Positions 33,857-45,904 of a stretch of 64,000 nt of DNA are shown here, piece after piece; the stretch's first letter is position 1; every line of letters starts with the position of its first letter. Source of the stretch: Streptomyces fodineus. GTDB lineage: Bacteria; Actinomycetota; Actinomycetes; Streptomycetales; Streptomycetaceae. Where the stretch lies: positions 1,178,001 through 1,242,000 of the forward strand of contig NZ_CP017248.1 of assembly GCF_001735805.1 (NCBI RefSeq), in the 5' to 3' direction. Under the pieces are notes generated by a model. The model did no database searches, was not told the origin of the DNA, and worked only from the letters and a program-made list of their open reading frames with translations. The position numbers and the translations under genes were made by a program.

Positions 33857-33970
33857 GGGCTTGCCTCACGCGTCGACGACGGGTGGATCTGCAGTCAACC
33901 CGCAGTCAAACCCTGTCACCCGATTACGGTCAAGTACGATCAGGCTACGCTCAGTTAACGGCAGATTAAG

Positions 33971-33997
33971 TCCCGCCCCTCCGAAAGGGGCGGGACC
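33971..33997. terminator. perfect hairpin downstream of the GH92 gene
   Basis: GTCCCGCCCCT (33971-33981) pairs with AGGGGCGGGAC (33987-33997) around a 5-nt loop, an 11-bp perfect stem. It lies 17 bases past the GH92 stop and ends transcription on the minus strand; it would also insulate the WS/DGAT promoter. Confidence 0.8.
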
Positions 33998-34013
33998 CAG
34001 GTGAGACGTGAGG

Positions 34014-36335
34014 TCACTTCAGGACCGGCTGCGCCGCCGCGGGTGACGTACCCCACTCAGACGGGCGCGGGCCGACCGTGAACGCGAGCGAGCGCAGGGA
34101 GCGCAGCCCACCCGTCGTCAGATAGGTACGCCCGTGCGGTGTCCCGTCGGCGCGGACGGACTGGATGTAGCGGTCGGTGGCCGAGGTGCCGGGCGCGGCG
34201 ATCGTCAGCCGGCCGCCGGGCCAGTAGCGGCGGTCCAGGGTGAGGTCGACGCGGTCGAAGACGGGCGTGGACAGGCCCCAGGTGCCGTAGCCCGGCTGGA
34301 TCGGGAACAGCCCGATGGACGACAGCACGTTCCAGGCGGACATCGTGCCCAGGTCGTCGTTGCCGGTCATGCCGCTGGGCCCGTCGGTGAAGAGGGTCAG
34401 GGCGGCGTGCACCACGTCGGTGGTCTTCCAGGGCTGGCCGGTGGCCAGGTAGGTGTAGGGCGCGATGAGGTCGGGCTCGTTCATCGGGTTGTACTTGTCG
34501 GCGTTGTAGTACGCGTACGCGTCGCCGTGCACCCACACCTCGCGGGCGGTCCTCGCGGGGTCGGCGAGCAGCCGGTCGTAGGCGAAGAAGGCGTCCAGGC
34601 GGTCGTCGGCCGCGCGCTCGCCGCCGATGAGCCGCACCATGCCGGGCACGTCCTGCGGCACCAGCCACTGGTACTGCCAGGCGGTGCCCTCGTGGAACCC
34701 GGTACCGAGCGCCGGGTCGGCCGAGCCGGTGAAGGCGCCGGAAGCGTCACGGGCGCGGAAGAAGCCCGTGGCGGGGTCGAAGATGTTCCGGTAGTTCCGC
34801 GCGCGGGCCGCATAGCGGGCGGCGTCGGCGTCGTGGCCCAGGCCGCGGGCCATCTGGGCCAGCATGGCGTCGGCGAGTGCGTACTCCAGGGTGACGGAGG
34901 CGCCGTGGTGGTAGTCGGAGTCGCCCATCTTGGCGTACGGGCGGTCCTTGTCGTAGGGGGCGAAGCCGTGCGCGAGGTACTCGGCGTTGGCCTCCCGGCC
35001 GATGCCCGGGTAGGCGGCGGGCGGGACGCCGTCGGCGTTCTTCTTCAGCGCGCGGTAGGTCCGCTCCTCGAAGCCCTTGAGCAGCCCCATCTGATAGGCC
35101 GTGGTCAGGAAGGGGGTGACCGGGTCGCCGCTCATGACGTTCGTCTCGACGGGGCCGTAGCCCCACTTGGGCAGCCAGCCGCCGTCCTCGTCGATCGCGA
35201 CGACCGAGCGGGCCATGTCCCGTGCCTCGCGCGGCGCGAGCAGCGCGAGGAGCTGGGCCTGGGTGCGGTAGGTGTCCCACAGCGACCAGTTCTGGTAGTA
35301 CGTGAAGCCCTTGGCGCGGTGGACACGGCGGTCCCAGCCGAAGTAGCGGCCGTCGTCGTCGCTGCCGATGTTCGGCGCGAGGAACGACCGGTACAGCGAG
35401 GAGTAGAAGGTCCGGCGCAGGGTGCCCGTGCCGCCCCGGACATGGACGCCGGCGAGCCGCTTCTCCCACTCCTCGCGGGCCCGCTCGCGTACGGCGTCGA
35501 AGGACCGGCCGCGCTCGGCGCCGAGGTTCCCGGCCGCGCCGCGTGCGTCGACGTACGACAGGGCGGTGGTCGCCTCGACCGTACGGTCCCTGGTGGTGTC
35601 GAAGCGGACGTAGGCGCCGCCGGGCCCGCTGCGGGAGCCCGGTGTGACCGTCTTGCCGTCCCAGGTGCCGTGGGCGGTGAAGGGCCGGTTGAAGCGGGTG
35701 ATCGTGTAGACGGTGTAGGGGCCGGTGTCCCGGCAGAAGCCGTGGCCGGTGATCTCGGTGCGCACGGTGTGGTCGTCGAGGATCTCGACGGAACTGGAGA
35801 CCGTCTTGTGCAGCGACTGGGCCGCGTTCAGCAGGACGTTGGCCTTGTCGGTGGCGGGGAAGGTGTAGCGCTGCACGCCGGTGCGCCGTGTCGCGGTCAG
35901 CTCGGCACGGACACCGGAGGACAGGCCGACCCGGTAGTAGCCGGGGCTCGCCGTCTCGTCCCTGTGCGAGAAGCCGGCCGCGTACTGGGTGTAGTCCGTC
36001 TGCGTGACATCGCCGGTGGTGGGCAGCACGGGCAGGTCGCCGCCGATGCGGCAGCCGACGCCCGAGAGATGGACCAGGGAGAAGCCGCGGATCCGGTTCT
36101 GTGTGTAGTCGTAGCCCGTGCCGTGCCCGGTGTCCGGCGACAGCTGCACCATGCCGAAGGGCACGGCCGCGCCGGGAAAGGTGTTGCCCTCGTCCTGGCT
36201 CCCGATGAAGGGGTTGACCAGATCGGCGAGGTGGCCGTCGGTCCGCTCGGCGGCCCGTGCGGTGGGGGTGGCGATCAGCGCGGACGCTGCCATCACCACG
36301 GCCAGACACAACCGCGTGCGCCGGGTCCCTCTCAT
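34014..36335 (-). CDS. secreted GH92 alpha-mannosidase
   Basis: A 773-residue exported enzyme. ATG 36335 with GGAGG nine bases upstream gives a standard signal peptide (MRGTRRTRLCLAVVMAASALIATPTARA). The mature part begins VNPFIGSQDEGNTFPGAAVPFG and includes GFSLVHLSGVGC, EGTAWQYQWLVPQDVPG and MTGNDDLGTMSAWNV, all characteristic of GH92, a calcium-dependent family of exo-alpha-mannosidases. It would trim high-mannose N-glycans or yeast mannan outside the cell. It is a single-gene unit 7 kb from the N-glycan operon. Linkage preference (1,2; 1,3; 1,6) cannot be read here. Confidence 0.94.
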   Translation of the reverse strand: MRGTRRTRLCLAVVMAASALIATPTARAAERTDGHLADLVNPFIGSQDEGNTFPGAAVPFGMVQLSPDTGHGTGYDYTQNRIRGFSLVHLSGVGCRIGGDLPVLPTTGDVTQTDYTQYAAGFSHRDETASPGYYRVGLSSGVRAELTATRRTGVQRYTFPATDKANVLLNAAQSLHKTVSSSVEILDDHTVRTEITGHGFCRDTGPYTVYTITRFNRPFTAHGTWDGKTVTPGSRSGPGGAYVRFDTTRDRTVEATTALSYVDARGAAGNLGAERGRSFDAVRERAREEWEKRLAGVHVRGGTGTLRRTFYSSLYRSFLAPNIGSDDDGRYFGWDRRVHRAKGFTYYQNWSLWDTYRTQAQLLALLAPREARDMARSVVAIDEDGGWLPKWGYGPVETNVMSGDPVTPFLTTAYQMGLLKGFEERTYRALKKNADGVPPAAYPGIGREANAEYLAHGFAPYDKDRPYAKMGDSDYHHGASVTLEYALADAMLAQMARGLGHDADAARYAARARNYRNIFDPATGFFRARDASGAFTGSADPALGTGFHEGTAWQYQWLVPQDVPGMVRLIGGERAADDRLDAFFAYDRLLADPARTAREVWVHGDAYAYYNADKYNPMNEPDLIAPYTYLATGQPWKTTDVVHAALTLFTDGPSGMTGNDDLGTMSAWNVLSSIGLFPIQPGYGTWGLSTPVFDRVDLTLDRRYWPGGRLTIAAPGTSATDRYIQSVRADGTPHGRTYLTTGGLRSLRSLAFTVGPRPSEWGTSPAAAQPVLK

Positions 36336-36529
36336 GTCGGATGACCTCCGCAGGTTCGACATCGTTCGTCTGCATCCTGAAGGTCGAACGACTCAAATCC
36401 GGGCAAGGTACGGCGATCACTCCGAACGCGTCGCGCAGCGCAGGGACGGTGACAAACCGTCAGAGCATGAGCTTGAAGCCCGCATGGCCGTTCGTGGGCC
36501 GGCGCGGAGGCGGCGGACATGCGCCGGCC

Positions 36530-36814
36530 CTAACCCACGGGCGGGTCCCAGGGGTGCGGTACGGGGACGACGTCCTCGACCTCGATCAGGTCCTCGGCCG
36601 CCGCGTCCAGTTCCCGCCGGTCGGACTCCGTCAGGAAGGCGAACAGGGCTCCGCAGTCACGGCAGACACGCCCGAGGGAGGCCTCGAACTCGGGCCGGGG
36701 CTTGAAGAATCCAGGCCTGCGGAACTTCAGCCGCAGCCGCTCGTACGACCGCTCCCCCGAGCTGAGCTCACCGACCGGGCTCAGCCGGGCGGAGCCGCAT
36801 ATCCCACATCGCAT
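36530..36814 (-). CDS. small zinc-ribbon protein
   Basis: A 94-residue protein with MRCGICGS at the start and CRDCGALF at about residues 50-57, four cysteines spaced for one zinc. The C-terminal 35 residues are acidic (DLIEVEDVVPVPHP). The middle segment is basic. Function unknown; nucleic-acid or protein binding is typical of such ribbons. It is 16 bp upstream of the glgC stop on the same strand, so it may share the glgA-glgC transcript only as a downstream gene; its ribosome site is weak. Confidence 0.65.
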   Translation of the reverse strand: MRCGICGSARLSPVGELSSGERSYERLRLKFRRPGFFKPRPEFEASLGRVCRDCGALFAFLTESDRRELDAAAEDLIEVEDVVPVPHPWDPPVG

Positions 36815-36830
36815 GCGGGGGACCCTATCC

Positions 36831-38051
36831 CTAGGGCACCCGCTGTCCCTTCCCCAGGGCGATCACCCCGCCCTTGGACACCGTGTACAGCTCCGCGTCC
36901 CGTTCCGGGTTGACGCCGATCGTCGCACCCGGGGGGACCTCCACGTTCTTGTCCAGGACGGCGCCGCGGACCACCGCGCCCCGGCCGATGCGGACGTTGT
37001 CGTGCAGCACCGAGCCCTGGACGACCGCTCCAGGGTCGACCCGTACGCCCGGGGAGAGGACCGAGCGGGTGACCTGACCGCGGACCAGGCAGCCCGCGCT
37101 GATGATGGACTCCCCCGCGATGCCGCCCCCGTTGAAGCGGGCCGGGGAGAGCTGGCCCGAGTGGGTGTAGATGGGCCACTGGCGGTTGTAGAGGTTGAAG
37201 GCGGGACGCTCGGCGATGAGGTCCATGTGCGCCTCGTAGTAGGCGTCCAGGGTGCCCACGTCCCGCCAGTAGCCCTGGTCGCGGGTGGTCTCGCCGGGCA
37301 CGTGGTTGTCGTTGAAGTCGTACAGCCGGGCCTCGCCGCGCGCGGTGAGCTGAGGCAGGATCGAGCCGCCCATGTCGTGCACGGAACTCTCGTCCTCGGC
37401 GTCCCGGTGCAGCGCCTCGATCAGGGCCTTGGTGGTGAAGATGTAGTTGCCCATCGAGGCGAAGACGGTCTCCGGGTCGTCCGGCAGGCCCGGCGGATCG
37501 GCGGGCTTCTCCAGGAAGCGGTCCACCGTGAGGCCGTCCGAGCCGGGCGTGATCACCCCGAAGGACGAGGACTCCACGCGCGGCACCCGGATCCCGGCCA
37601 CCGTCACACCCGAGCCGCCCTCGATGTGCTGGGCGAGCATCTGCCGCGGATCCATCCGGTAGACGTGGTCGGCGCCGAACACGGCGACGTACTCGGGCTG
37701 TTCGTCGTGGACCAGGTTCAGGGACTGCAGGATCGCGTCGGCGCTGCCCAGGTACCAGCGCGGGCCGAGGCGCTGCTGCGCCGGGACCGGTGTGACGTAG
37801 TTGCCGAGCAGGCTGGACATCCGCCAGGTGGTGGTGATGTGCCGGTCCAGCGAGTGCGACTTGTACTGGGTCAGCACGCAGATGCGCAGGACGTCGGCGT
37901 TGACGAGGTTGGACAGGACGAAGTCGACGAGACGGTACGTGCCGCCGAAGGTGACGGCTGGTTTGGCGCGGTCGGCGGTCAGCGGCATCAGACGCTTGCC
38001 CTCGCCGCCCGCCAGCACGATCCCGAGTACGGAAGGCCCTCCACGACGCAT
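36831..38051 (-). CDS. glgC: glucose-1-phosphate adenylyltransferase
   Basis: A 406-residue ADP-glucose pyrophosphorylase. The N-terminal [23 protein letters not shown] is the nucleotide and activator region, [13 protein letters not shown] and [10 protein letters not shown] line the active site, and the last ~120 residues form a left-handed beta-helix ([20 protein letters not shown]). It makes ADP-glucose for glycogen and maltose-1-phosphate synthesis. ATG 38051 lies 50 bp after the glgA stop on the same strand, so the two form an operon. The zinc-ribbon gene follows it. Confidence 0.96.
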   Translation of the reverse strand: MRRGGPSVLGIVLAGGEGKRLMPLTADRAKPAVTFGGTYRLVDFVLSNLVNADVLRICVLTQYKSHSLDRHITTTWRMSSLLGNYVTPVPAQQRLGPRWYLGSADAILQSLNLVHDEQPEYVAVFGADHVYRMDPRQMLAQHIEGGSGVTVAGIRVPRVESSSFGVITPGSDGLTVDRFLEKPADPPGLPDDPETVFASMGNYIFTTKALIEALHRDAEDESSVHDMGGSILPQLTARGEARLYDFNDNHVPGETTRDQGYWRDVGTLDAYYEAHMDLIAERPAFNLYNRQWPIYTHSGQLSPARFNGGGIAGESIISAGCLVRGQVTRSVLSPGVRVDPGAVVQGSVLHDNVRIGRGAVVRGAVLDKNVEVPPGATIGVNPERDAELYTVSKGGVIALGKGQRVP

Positions 38052-38101
38052 GGCCGCTCCCCTCACCCTGGTTGAACCATGGCTGCCCCGAGCGGACGGG
38101 A

Positions 38102-39253
38102 CTAAGCCTGCTTGAGGATCTCCTCGTACAGCGCGGCCGTGCGCCGGGCCACCGCGTCCCAGCCGAACTCCCCCACGGCGCGCACCCGTCCGGCCTCCCC
38201 CATCCGCCGGGCCGTCTCCGGGTCGCCGAGGACGGCGTCCAGCGCCCGCGCGAGGCCGGCCTCGAACTCGTCGTCCGTATCGACCAGCAGGCCCGTACGG
38301 CCGTCGGCCACGACCTCCGGGATCCCGCCGACCCTGGAGGCCACGACCGGCGTGCCGCAGGCCATCGCCTCCAGGTTGACGATGCCGAGGGGCTCGTACA
38401 CCGAGGGGCAGACGAACACGGCCGCCCGCGTGAGGAGTTGGATCACCTCCGGGCGCGGCAGCATCTGCGGGATCCAGAACACGCCCGCGCGGGCCCGGCT
38501 CAACTGCTCGAACAGCTCCCGGAACTCCCGGTCGATCTCCGGGGTGTCGGGCGCGCCGGCACACAGCACCACCTGGGCACCGGGGTCGATGTCCCGTACG
38601 GCGCGCAGCAGATGGGGCACGCCCTTCTGGCGGGTGATGCGGCCGACGAACAGGACGTACGGGCGGCCGGGGTCGATGCCGTGCCGGGTGAGGGCGTCGA
38701 TGCCGTGGTCGGGCCGGTACAGGCGGGTGTCGATGCCGTTGTGCACGATGTGTACGGCGGCCGGGTCGAGCGCCGGATAGCAGGCGAGGATGTCCTCGCG
38801 CATGGCTCCGGACACGGCGATCACCGCGTCGGCGGCCTCGATCGCGGTGCGTTCCGCCCAGCTCGACAGGGCGTATCCGCCGCCCAGTTGCTCGGCCTTC
38901 CAGGGGCGCAGCGGCTCCAGCGAGTGGGCGGTGACCACGTGCGGGACGCCGTACAGGAGCTTGGCGTAGTGGCCGGCGAGGTTGGCGTACCAGGTGTGGG
39001 AGTGGACGAGTTCGCGGCCTTCGAGGGCGGCGGCGATGGAGAGGTCCACGGAGAAGGTGCGCAGCGCGTCGTTGGTGCCGTCGAGCGCGGACCAGGGGCG
39101 GTGGCGTACGACGCCCACGCCGCGGCCCTCGCCCCAGCAGTGCACCTCCAGGTCCACCAGGGAGGCCAACTCCCGGGCGAGGAACTCCACATGGACACCG
39201 GCGCCGCCGTACACGTCCGGGGGGTACTCCCGGGTCAGCAGTCCCACTCGCAC
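38102..39253 (-). CDS. glgA: glycogen synthase, GT4 type (ADP-glucose:alpha-maltose-1-phosphate synthase group)
   Basis: A 383-residue glycosyltransferase. GTG 39253 is chosen because GAGGGGG stands 7 bases upstream and because the protein then opens [22 protein letters not shown], the acceptor loop of the family. The donor site shows [11 protein letters not shown] and the E-x7-E motif EPLGIVNLE, followed by [11 protein letters not shown]. It is the short actinobacterial form, which in mycobacteria (GlgM) makes maltose-1-phosphate from ADP-glucose and glucose-1-phosphate. Together with glgC it commits carbon to glycogen. Confidence 0.92.
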   Translation of the reverse strand: MRVGLLTREYPPDVYGGAGVHVEFLARELASLVDLEVHCWGEGRGVGVVRHRPWSALDGTNDALRTFSVDLSIAAALEGRELVHSHTWYANLAGHYAKLLYGVPHVVTAHSLEPLRPWKAEQLGGGYALSSWAERTAIEAADAVIAVSGAMREDILACYPALDPAAVHIVHNGIDTRLYRPDHGIDALTRHGIDPGRPYVLFVGRITRQKGVPHLLRAVRDIDPGAQVVLCAGAPDTPEIDREFRELFEQLSRARAGVFWIPQMLPRPEVIQLLTRAAVFVCPSVYEPLGIVNLEAMACGTPVVASRVGGIPEVVADGRTGLLVDTDDEFEAGLARALDAVLGDPETARRMGEAGRVRAVGEFGWDAVARRTAALYEEILKQA

Positions 39254-39294
39254 CCGACAACCCCCTCGTACCGGTGGCAGGTTTCCCTTCATGG

Positions 39295-40047
39295 TCACCC
39301 AGATGCGGCTCCCGGGGAAGAGCGCGGCGGCCGGGTGAAGCAGCAGTCGCCGCAGACCCCGCCGCCGGGCACCCGGTAGTACAGGCAGCAGCTGCGGCGG
39401 CGGAAGGTGGTGCCGGTGCGGGTGCCGGTGGTGCGCAGCAGAGGGTGGGCGAAGAGTTCGCCGGTCAGGGCGCGGGAGCGGTCGGCCGCGTCGGTACGGC
39501 CGTGGGCGCGGGCCCAGCGGTCCAGTTCCCTGGCCGCCCCGGCGAGGGCGGAGCCCGCGTTGCCCCACAGCAGCCCCGGCGCGCTGCCGTAACGGCTCCT
39601 CAGGGCTTCCCCCAGGGGTTCCAGATGCCCGTGCAGCACGGTGTCGGCGAGGGTGGCGGCGTCGCCGGGCAGCGGGCGCAGTCCGGTCAGGTACAGGTCG
39701 TCGGGGGCGGAGGCGAGGGGGTCCCAGCGCAGCAGACGCGGGTCGAGGTCGGGCAGTTGGCCGTACCGGACGGCGCAGCCGAGGGCCGCCGACCACAGCC
39801 GGGCGGCCAGCCCCTGCTGCGCGATCGAGGCCGCGACGCGCCGCTCGGCCGTGCGCAGACGGTCCGCGACCACGGCGACCCGTGTCGTCAGGGCATCGCG
39901 GTGCGCATCCGGTGTCACCCGTGCGTAGGTCTCCGCGAGTGTCGGCAGCCGCCCGGGGGCCGGGGCGCCGGGCGGGCCCGGGACCGTACGCAGGACGAAG
40001 AAGCCGCCGAGCGGGCGGAGGGCCGAGAGGTCGGGGTCGAGGTCCAC
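39295..40047 (-). CDS. FhuF-like ferric-siderophore reductase with C-terminal 2Fe-2S motif
   Basis: A 250-residue protein from GTG 40047. Most of it is an alpha-helical FhuF-type fold ([33 protein letters not shown]). Near the end it has [19 protein letters not shown], the C-C-x10-C-x2-C pattern that binds a 2Fe-2S cluster in FhuF-like reductases. It probably reduces ferric iron from siderophores in the cytoplasm. No siderophore genes are nearby. No clear ribosome site precedes the start. It is 41 bp upstream of glgA on the same strand, likely a separate unit. Confidence 0.85.
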   Translation of the reverse strand: MDLDPDLSALRPLGGFFVLRTVPGPPGAPAPGRLPTLAETYARVTPDAHRDALTTRVAVVADRLRTAERRVAASIAQQGLAARLWSAALGCAVRYGQLPDLDPRLLRWDPLASAPDDLYLTGLRPLPGDAATLADTVLHGHLEPLGEALRSRYGSAPGLLWGNAGSALAGAARELDRWARAHGRTDAADRSRALTGELFAHPLLRTTGTRTGTTFRRRSCCLYYRVPGGGVCGDCCFTRPPRSSPGAASG

Positions 40048-40275
40048 GACACGTACTGGTATCAGGTGCGTTCCCGGACCGGTCCCCGAGGTCCCCGCAG
40101 TGCGTCACCCGTCCCGAGGATGATCGGGCGGCTGGTGTACTCCATCGGCAGTAGGAGGCATTGTGTGCTCAGGGACGACGACGGGAACAGCGCGGGCGGG
40201 CAGAGTGTTGGCCATGGATGCCGACCGTACGCCGCGCCGGGCTCAGGGCCCCCGCCGCACGCAGGGGAGACGCCG

Positions 40276-42844
<2,569 letters not shown>

Positions 42845-42871
42845 TCACGAGGCAACCAAGGAGCAGGCGGT

Positions 42872-44311
42872 ATGAGCACTTCAGCGCAGATCGGTGTCAC
42901 GGGCCTCGCGGTCATGGGCCGCAATCTCGCCCGGAACTTCGCCCGCAACGGCTACACGGTCGCCGTGCACAACCGTACGGCGTCGCGGATGAAGGCGCTG
43001 GTGGAGGAGTTCGGGCACGAGGGCGGCTTCATCGGGGCCGAGACCGCCGAGGAGTTCGTGGCGGCGCTGGAACGCCCCCGCCGCCTGGTGATCATGGTGA
43101 AGGCGGGTGAGCCGACGGACGCGGTGATCCAGGAGTTCGCGCCGCTGCTGGAGCCCGGTGACATGATCATCGACGGTGGCAACGCGCACTTCGCGGACAC
43201 CCGGCGCCGGGAGCGGGAGCTGCGCGAGCGGGGCATCCACTTCGTCGGCACGGGCATCTCCGGCGGCGAGGAGGGCGCGCTGCACGGGCCGAGCATCATG
43301 CCGGGCGGGTCGGTGGAGTCGTACGCGTCGCTGGGCCCGATGCTGGAGAAGATCTCCGCGAAGGCGAAGGACGGCGCGCCCTGTGTGACCCACTGCGGCC
43401 CCGACGGCGCCGGGCACTTCGTGAAGATGGTCCACAACGGCATCGAGTACGCCGACATGCAGCTGATCGGCGAGGCGTACCAGCTGCTGCGCGACGTCGC
43501 CGGGTACTCCCCCGCCGAGATCGCGGAGATCTTCCGCACCTGGAACACCGGCCGTCTCGACTCCTACCTGATCGAGATCACGGCCGAGGTGCTGTCGCAC
43601 GTGGACGCGGCGACCGGCAAGCCGTTCGTGGACGTGGTCGTGGACCAGGCGGAGCAGAAGGGCACGGGCCGGTGGACGGTCCAGATCGCGCTGGACCTGG
43701 GCGTGCCGGTGTCCGGGATCGCCGAGGCGGTCTTCGCCCGCTCACTGTCCGGTCACGCGAAGCTCCGCGAGGCCTCGCAGGGGCTGGCGGGCCCGACGGC
43801 GGTACCGCTCGGCAAGGAGGAAGCCGCGGCCTTCGCCGACCGGGTCGAGCAGGCGCTGTACGCGTCGAAGATCGTGTCGTACACGCAGGGCTTCCACGAG
43901 ATCGCCGCGGGCAGCGAGGAGTACGGCTGGGACATCGACCTCGGCGCGGTGGCCTCGATCTGGCGGGGCGGCTGCATCATCCGGGCCGCGTTCCTGGACC
44001 GGATCCGCGCCGCGTACGACGCCCGGGCCGATCTGCCGAGCCTGCTGTCGGACGAGACGTTCGCGCGCGAGATCGCCGCGGCGCAGGACGACTGGCGTGA
44101 GGTGCTGATCGCCGCGACGCGGCAGGGGGTGCCGACGCCGGGGTTCGCGGCGGCACTGGCGTACTACGACGCGCTGCGGGCGACTCGCCTGCCGGCGGCT
44201 CTGACGCAGGGGCAGCGGGACTTCTTCGGGGCGCACACGTACCGGAGGGTGGACCGGGAGGGGACGTTCCACACGTTGTGGGGCGGGGACCGGTCGGAGG
44301 TCTCTGCGTAG
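42872..44311 (+). CDS. gnd: 6-phosphogluconate dehydrogenase, NADP-dependent, decarboxylating
   Basis: A 479-residue enzyme with AAGGAG ahead of ATG 42872. The Rossmann start GVTGLAVMGRNLARNFARNG and NRT choose NADP. GGEEGALHGPSIMPGG and the K-x-x-x-N-G-I-E-Y region (FVKMVHNGIEYADMQL) are the catalytic signatures, and GTGRWTVQIALDLGVP lies in the C-terminal helical domain. It makes ribulose-5-phosphate, CO2 and NADPH in the pentose phosphate pathway. It stands alone, divergent from the cell-wall hydrolase. Confidence 0.97.
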   Translation: MSTSAQIGVTGLAVMGRNLARNFARNGYTVAVHNRTASRMKALVEEFGHEGGFIGAETAEEFVAALERPRRLVIMVKAGEPTDAVIQEFAPLLEPGDMIIDGGNAHFADTRRRERELRERGIHFVGTGISGGEEGALHGPSIMPGGSVESYASLGPMLEKISAKAKDGAPCVTHCGPDGAGHFVKMVHNGIEYADMQLIGEAYQLLRDVAGYSPAEIAEIFRTWNTGRLDSYLIEITAEVLSHVDAATGKPFVDVVVDQAEQKGTGRWTVQIALDLGVPVSGIAEAVFARSLSGHAKLREASQGLAGPTAVPLGKEEAAAFADRVEQALYASKIVSYTQGFHEIAAGSEEYGWDIDLGAVASIWRGGCIIRAAFLDRIRAAYDARADLPSLLSDETFAREIAAAQDDWREVLIAATRQGVPTPGFAAALAYYDALRATRLPAALTQGQRDFFGAHTYRRVDREGTFHTLWGGDRSEVSA

Positions 44312-44444
44312 TTCGCGCGCCTGAAGGGGCGGGGGCACTCGCGGCCGGCGGGCACGGGTGCGTTGTGGCTGGTCGCGCCCACGCGGCGGAGACGCATGCC
44401 GACACAGCCCGCTCCCCTTCCGGACGCCAGTGTGCCCGGTGGTG

Positions 44445-44687
44445 TCAGGTGAGGGGCGGGCCCGGCTCGGGGTTCGGTACGGGTTCCGGGCCCGGCGGGA
44501 TCGGGGACGGTGAGGGTTCCGGTGGGCCCGGGGCCGGGGGTGGGGTCGGGGTGGGGCCCGGTGGGGGTGGGGTGGGCTGCGGGACCGGCTCGGGGGGTGG
44601 GACGGGGCTCGGGTACGGGTCCGGTGGGGTGGGACCTGGACCCGGTGGCGGCCCCGGGGGGACCGGGTCGGGATGCGGGTTCGTCAT
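44445..44687 (-). CDS. 80-residue proline-rich protein
   Basis: From ATG 44687 with GGAGGACACC upstream, the protein is more than half proline, with Pro-Gly, Pro-Glu and Pro-Ser runs (PPGPPPGPGPTPPDP and similar) and no other domain. The good ribosome site and complete frame support expression. It would be an extended, disordered peptide, perhaps a binding partner for proline-recognising domains. No signal peptide is seen. The opposite strand is also open, but lacks a ribosome site and gives a Gly-rich product. Function unknown. Confidence 0.55.
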   Translation of the reverse strand: MTNPHPDPVPPGPPPGPGPTPPDPYPSPVPPPEPVPQPTPPPPGPTPTPPPAPGPPEPSPSPIPPGPEPVPNPEPGPPLT

Positions 44688-44890
44688 GGTGTCCTCCGGC
44701 AGTCGCTGGACGTCGCCTCTGGACTACTCCCCCGCCTACCCGACCCCCGCCCTGCCACTCACCCGACAGGACGAGCCACGCCCGCTCGGCACCGGCCGCA
44801 GTGCGCGCGCAGCCGTTCCGTCACGGCCTACGCCCACCCGCCGGCCCGGCCGGCCGATCGTCGCGGACCCCGGTCCCGCTCCTGGGCCCG

Positions 44891-45028
44891 GTCCGGCCCC
44901 GTACGGCCTCTGGGTCCGGCCCCGTGCGGCCTCTCGGTCCGGCCCCGTACGGCCTCTGGGTCCGGCCCCGTGCGGCCTCTCGGTCCGGCCCCGTGCGGCC
45001 TCTCGGTCAGGCCCCGTACGGCCTCCCG
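44891..45028. repeat. six 23-bp tandem repeats immediately downstream of panD
   Basis: Six units of exactly 23 bases begin at 44891, 44914, 44937, 44960, 44983 and 45006, followed by a partial seventh. Units share GTCCGGCCCCGT(A/G)CGGCCTC and vary at only a few bases. Each has GGCC...GGCC arms able to pair. The array stops one base short of the panD stop codon. The rest of 44688-45029 shows no gene. Confidence 0.85.
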
Positions 45029-45029
45029 G

Positions 45030-45449
45030 TCAGGCGCCGACGGACTGCGGGCTGCGCCGCTGGTCCGATCCGGGCACCGGCTCGGACGGGTCGGCGCCGA
45101 GGGACACGATCCGGTTGCCGGCGTCGACATGCACGACCCGCGGCTTCAGCTCCCGCGCCTCGGCGTCGGTGACCTGGGCATAGCTGATGATGATCACCAG
45201 GTCTCCGGGGTGCACGAGATGGGCCGCCGCCCCGTTGATCCCGATCACCCCGGACCCGCGCTCGCCCTCGATGACGTACGTCTCCAGCCGGGCGCCGTTG
45301 GTGATGTCCACGATGTGCACGAGCTCGCCGGGCAGCAGATCGGCGGCGTCGAGCAGGTCGGCGTCGATGGTCACCGATCCCACGTAGTGCAGGTCGGCCT
45401 GGGTGACGGTGGCGCGGTGGATCTTGGACTTGAACAGAGTACGCAGCAC
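45030..45449 (-). CDS. panD: aspartate 1-decarboxylase
   Basis: A 139-residue pyruvoyl enzyme. GTG 45449 has AGGAG six bases upstream. [25 protein letters not shown] leads to the Gly-Ser bond that cleaves itself to give the pyruvoyl group on the new alpha chain. [18 protein letters not shown] is also typical. It converts aspartate to beta-alanine for pantothenate and coenzyme A. The C-terminal ~20 residues extend beyond the common length. A second copy of its first 10 codons and upstream region lies at about 62.5 kb. Confidence 0.95.
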   Translation of the reverse strand: MLRTLFKSKIHRATVTQADLHYVGSVTIDADLLDAADLLPGELVHIVDITNGARLETYVIEGERGSGVIGINGAAAHLVHPGDLVIIISYAQVTDAEARELKPRVVHVDAGNRIVSLGADPSEPVPGSDQRRSPQSVGA

Positions 45450-45904
45450 TTTGGACTCCTAGAAGACGGCTCCCCGCCGGCTCTCTGCAGGTCAGGGGCG
45501 TCGTTCACTGTACATCGGCATACCTTTCAATCGAAGACTTGCCAGAACATCGTTCGCCACGACGAGCAGGCTTCTCACCTGCGCGATCTGCGCAAGTCAA
45601 GCTGCCGCGGAGCCGTCGACCAGGAGCAGGTACGGAAGACTGTCCCGGTCCGATGCTGATGGGATGCTGACTTACCTGACGATCCATCAGGTAAGTCTGG
45701 CGAGGCCAGTGTGGTGATTGCCAAGGACCTGGGCCTCAGTGCCGGTCGGTGCAGCGGTGGCGGCAGGGATAGGGCGAGGGCGGCCCGCGATCTATGCGCA
45801 ACGACACGACACCACGACTTGAGCCTTCAGTGGACAGTTCCATTCCTCGTCATCCTGAGACCGGTGGTCTTGTTGTGGCCGTAGCACCTCCATAAGACGT
45901 CATT
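45450..45904. other. 455-bp junction region between panD and IS remnant
   Basis: The first ~70 bases are the panD upstream region shared with 62553-62620. The rest has no convincing gene. GACTTACCTGA (45669-45679) and TCAGGTAAGTC (45687-45697) form a perfect 11-bp inverted repeat around 7 bases, possibly a hairpin or an old operator. A short readable stretch after it (VVIAKDLGLSAG in one frame) vaguely recalls transposase helix-turn-helix parts, too weak to name. Confidence 0.4.

Noticed and set aside
30740..33958. 1072-codon plus-strand open frame
   Set aside because: It spans two good minus-strand genes and the tandem repeat block, so it cannot be a real gene.
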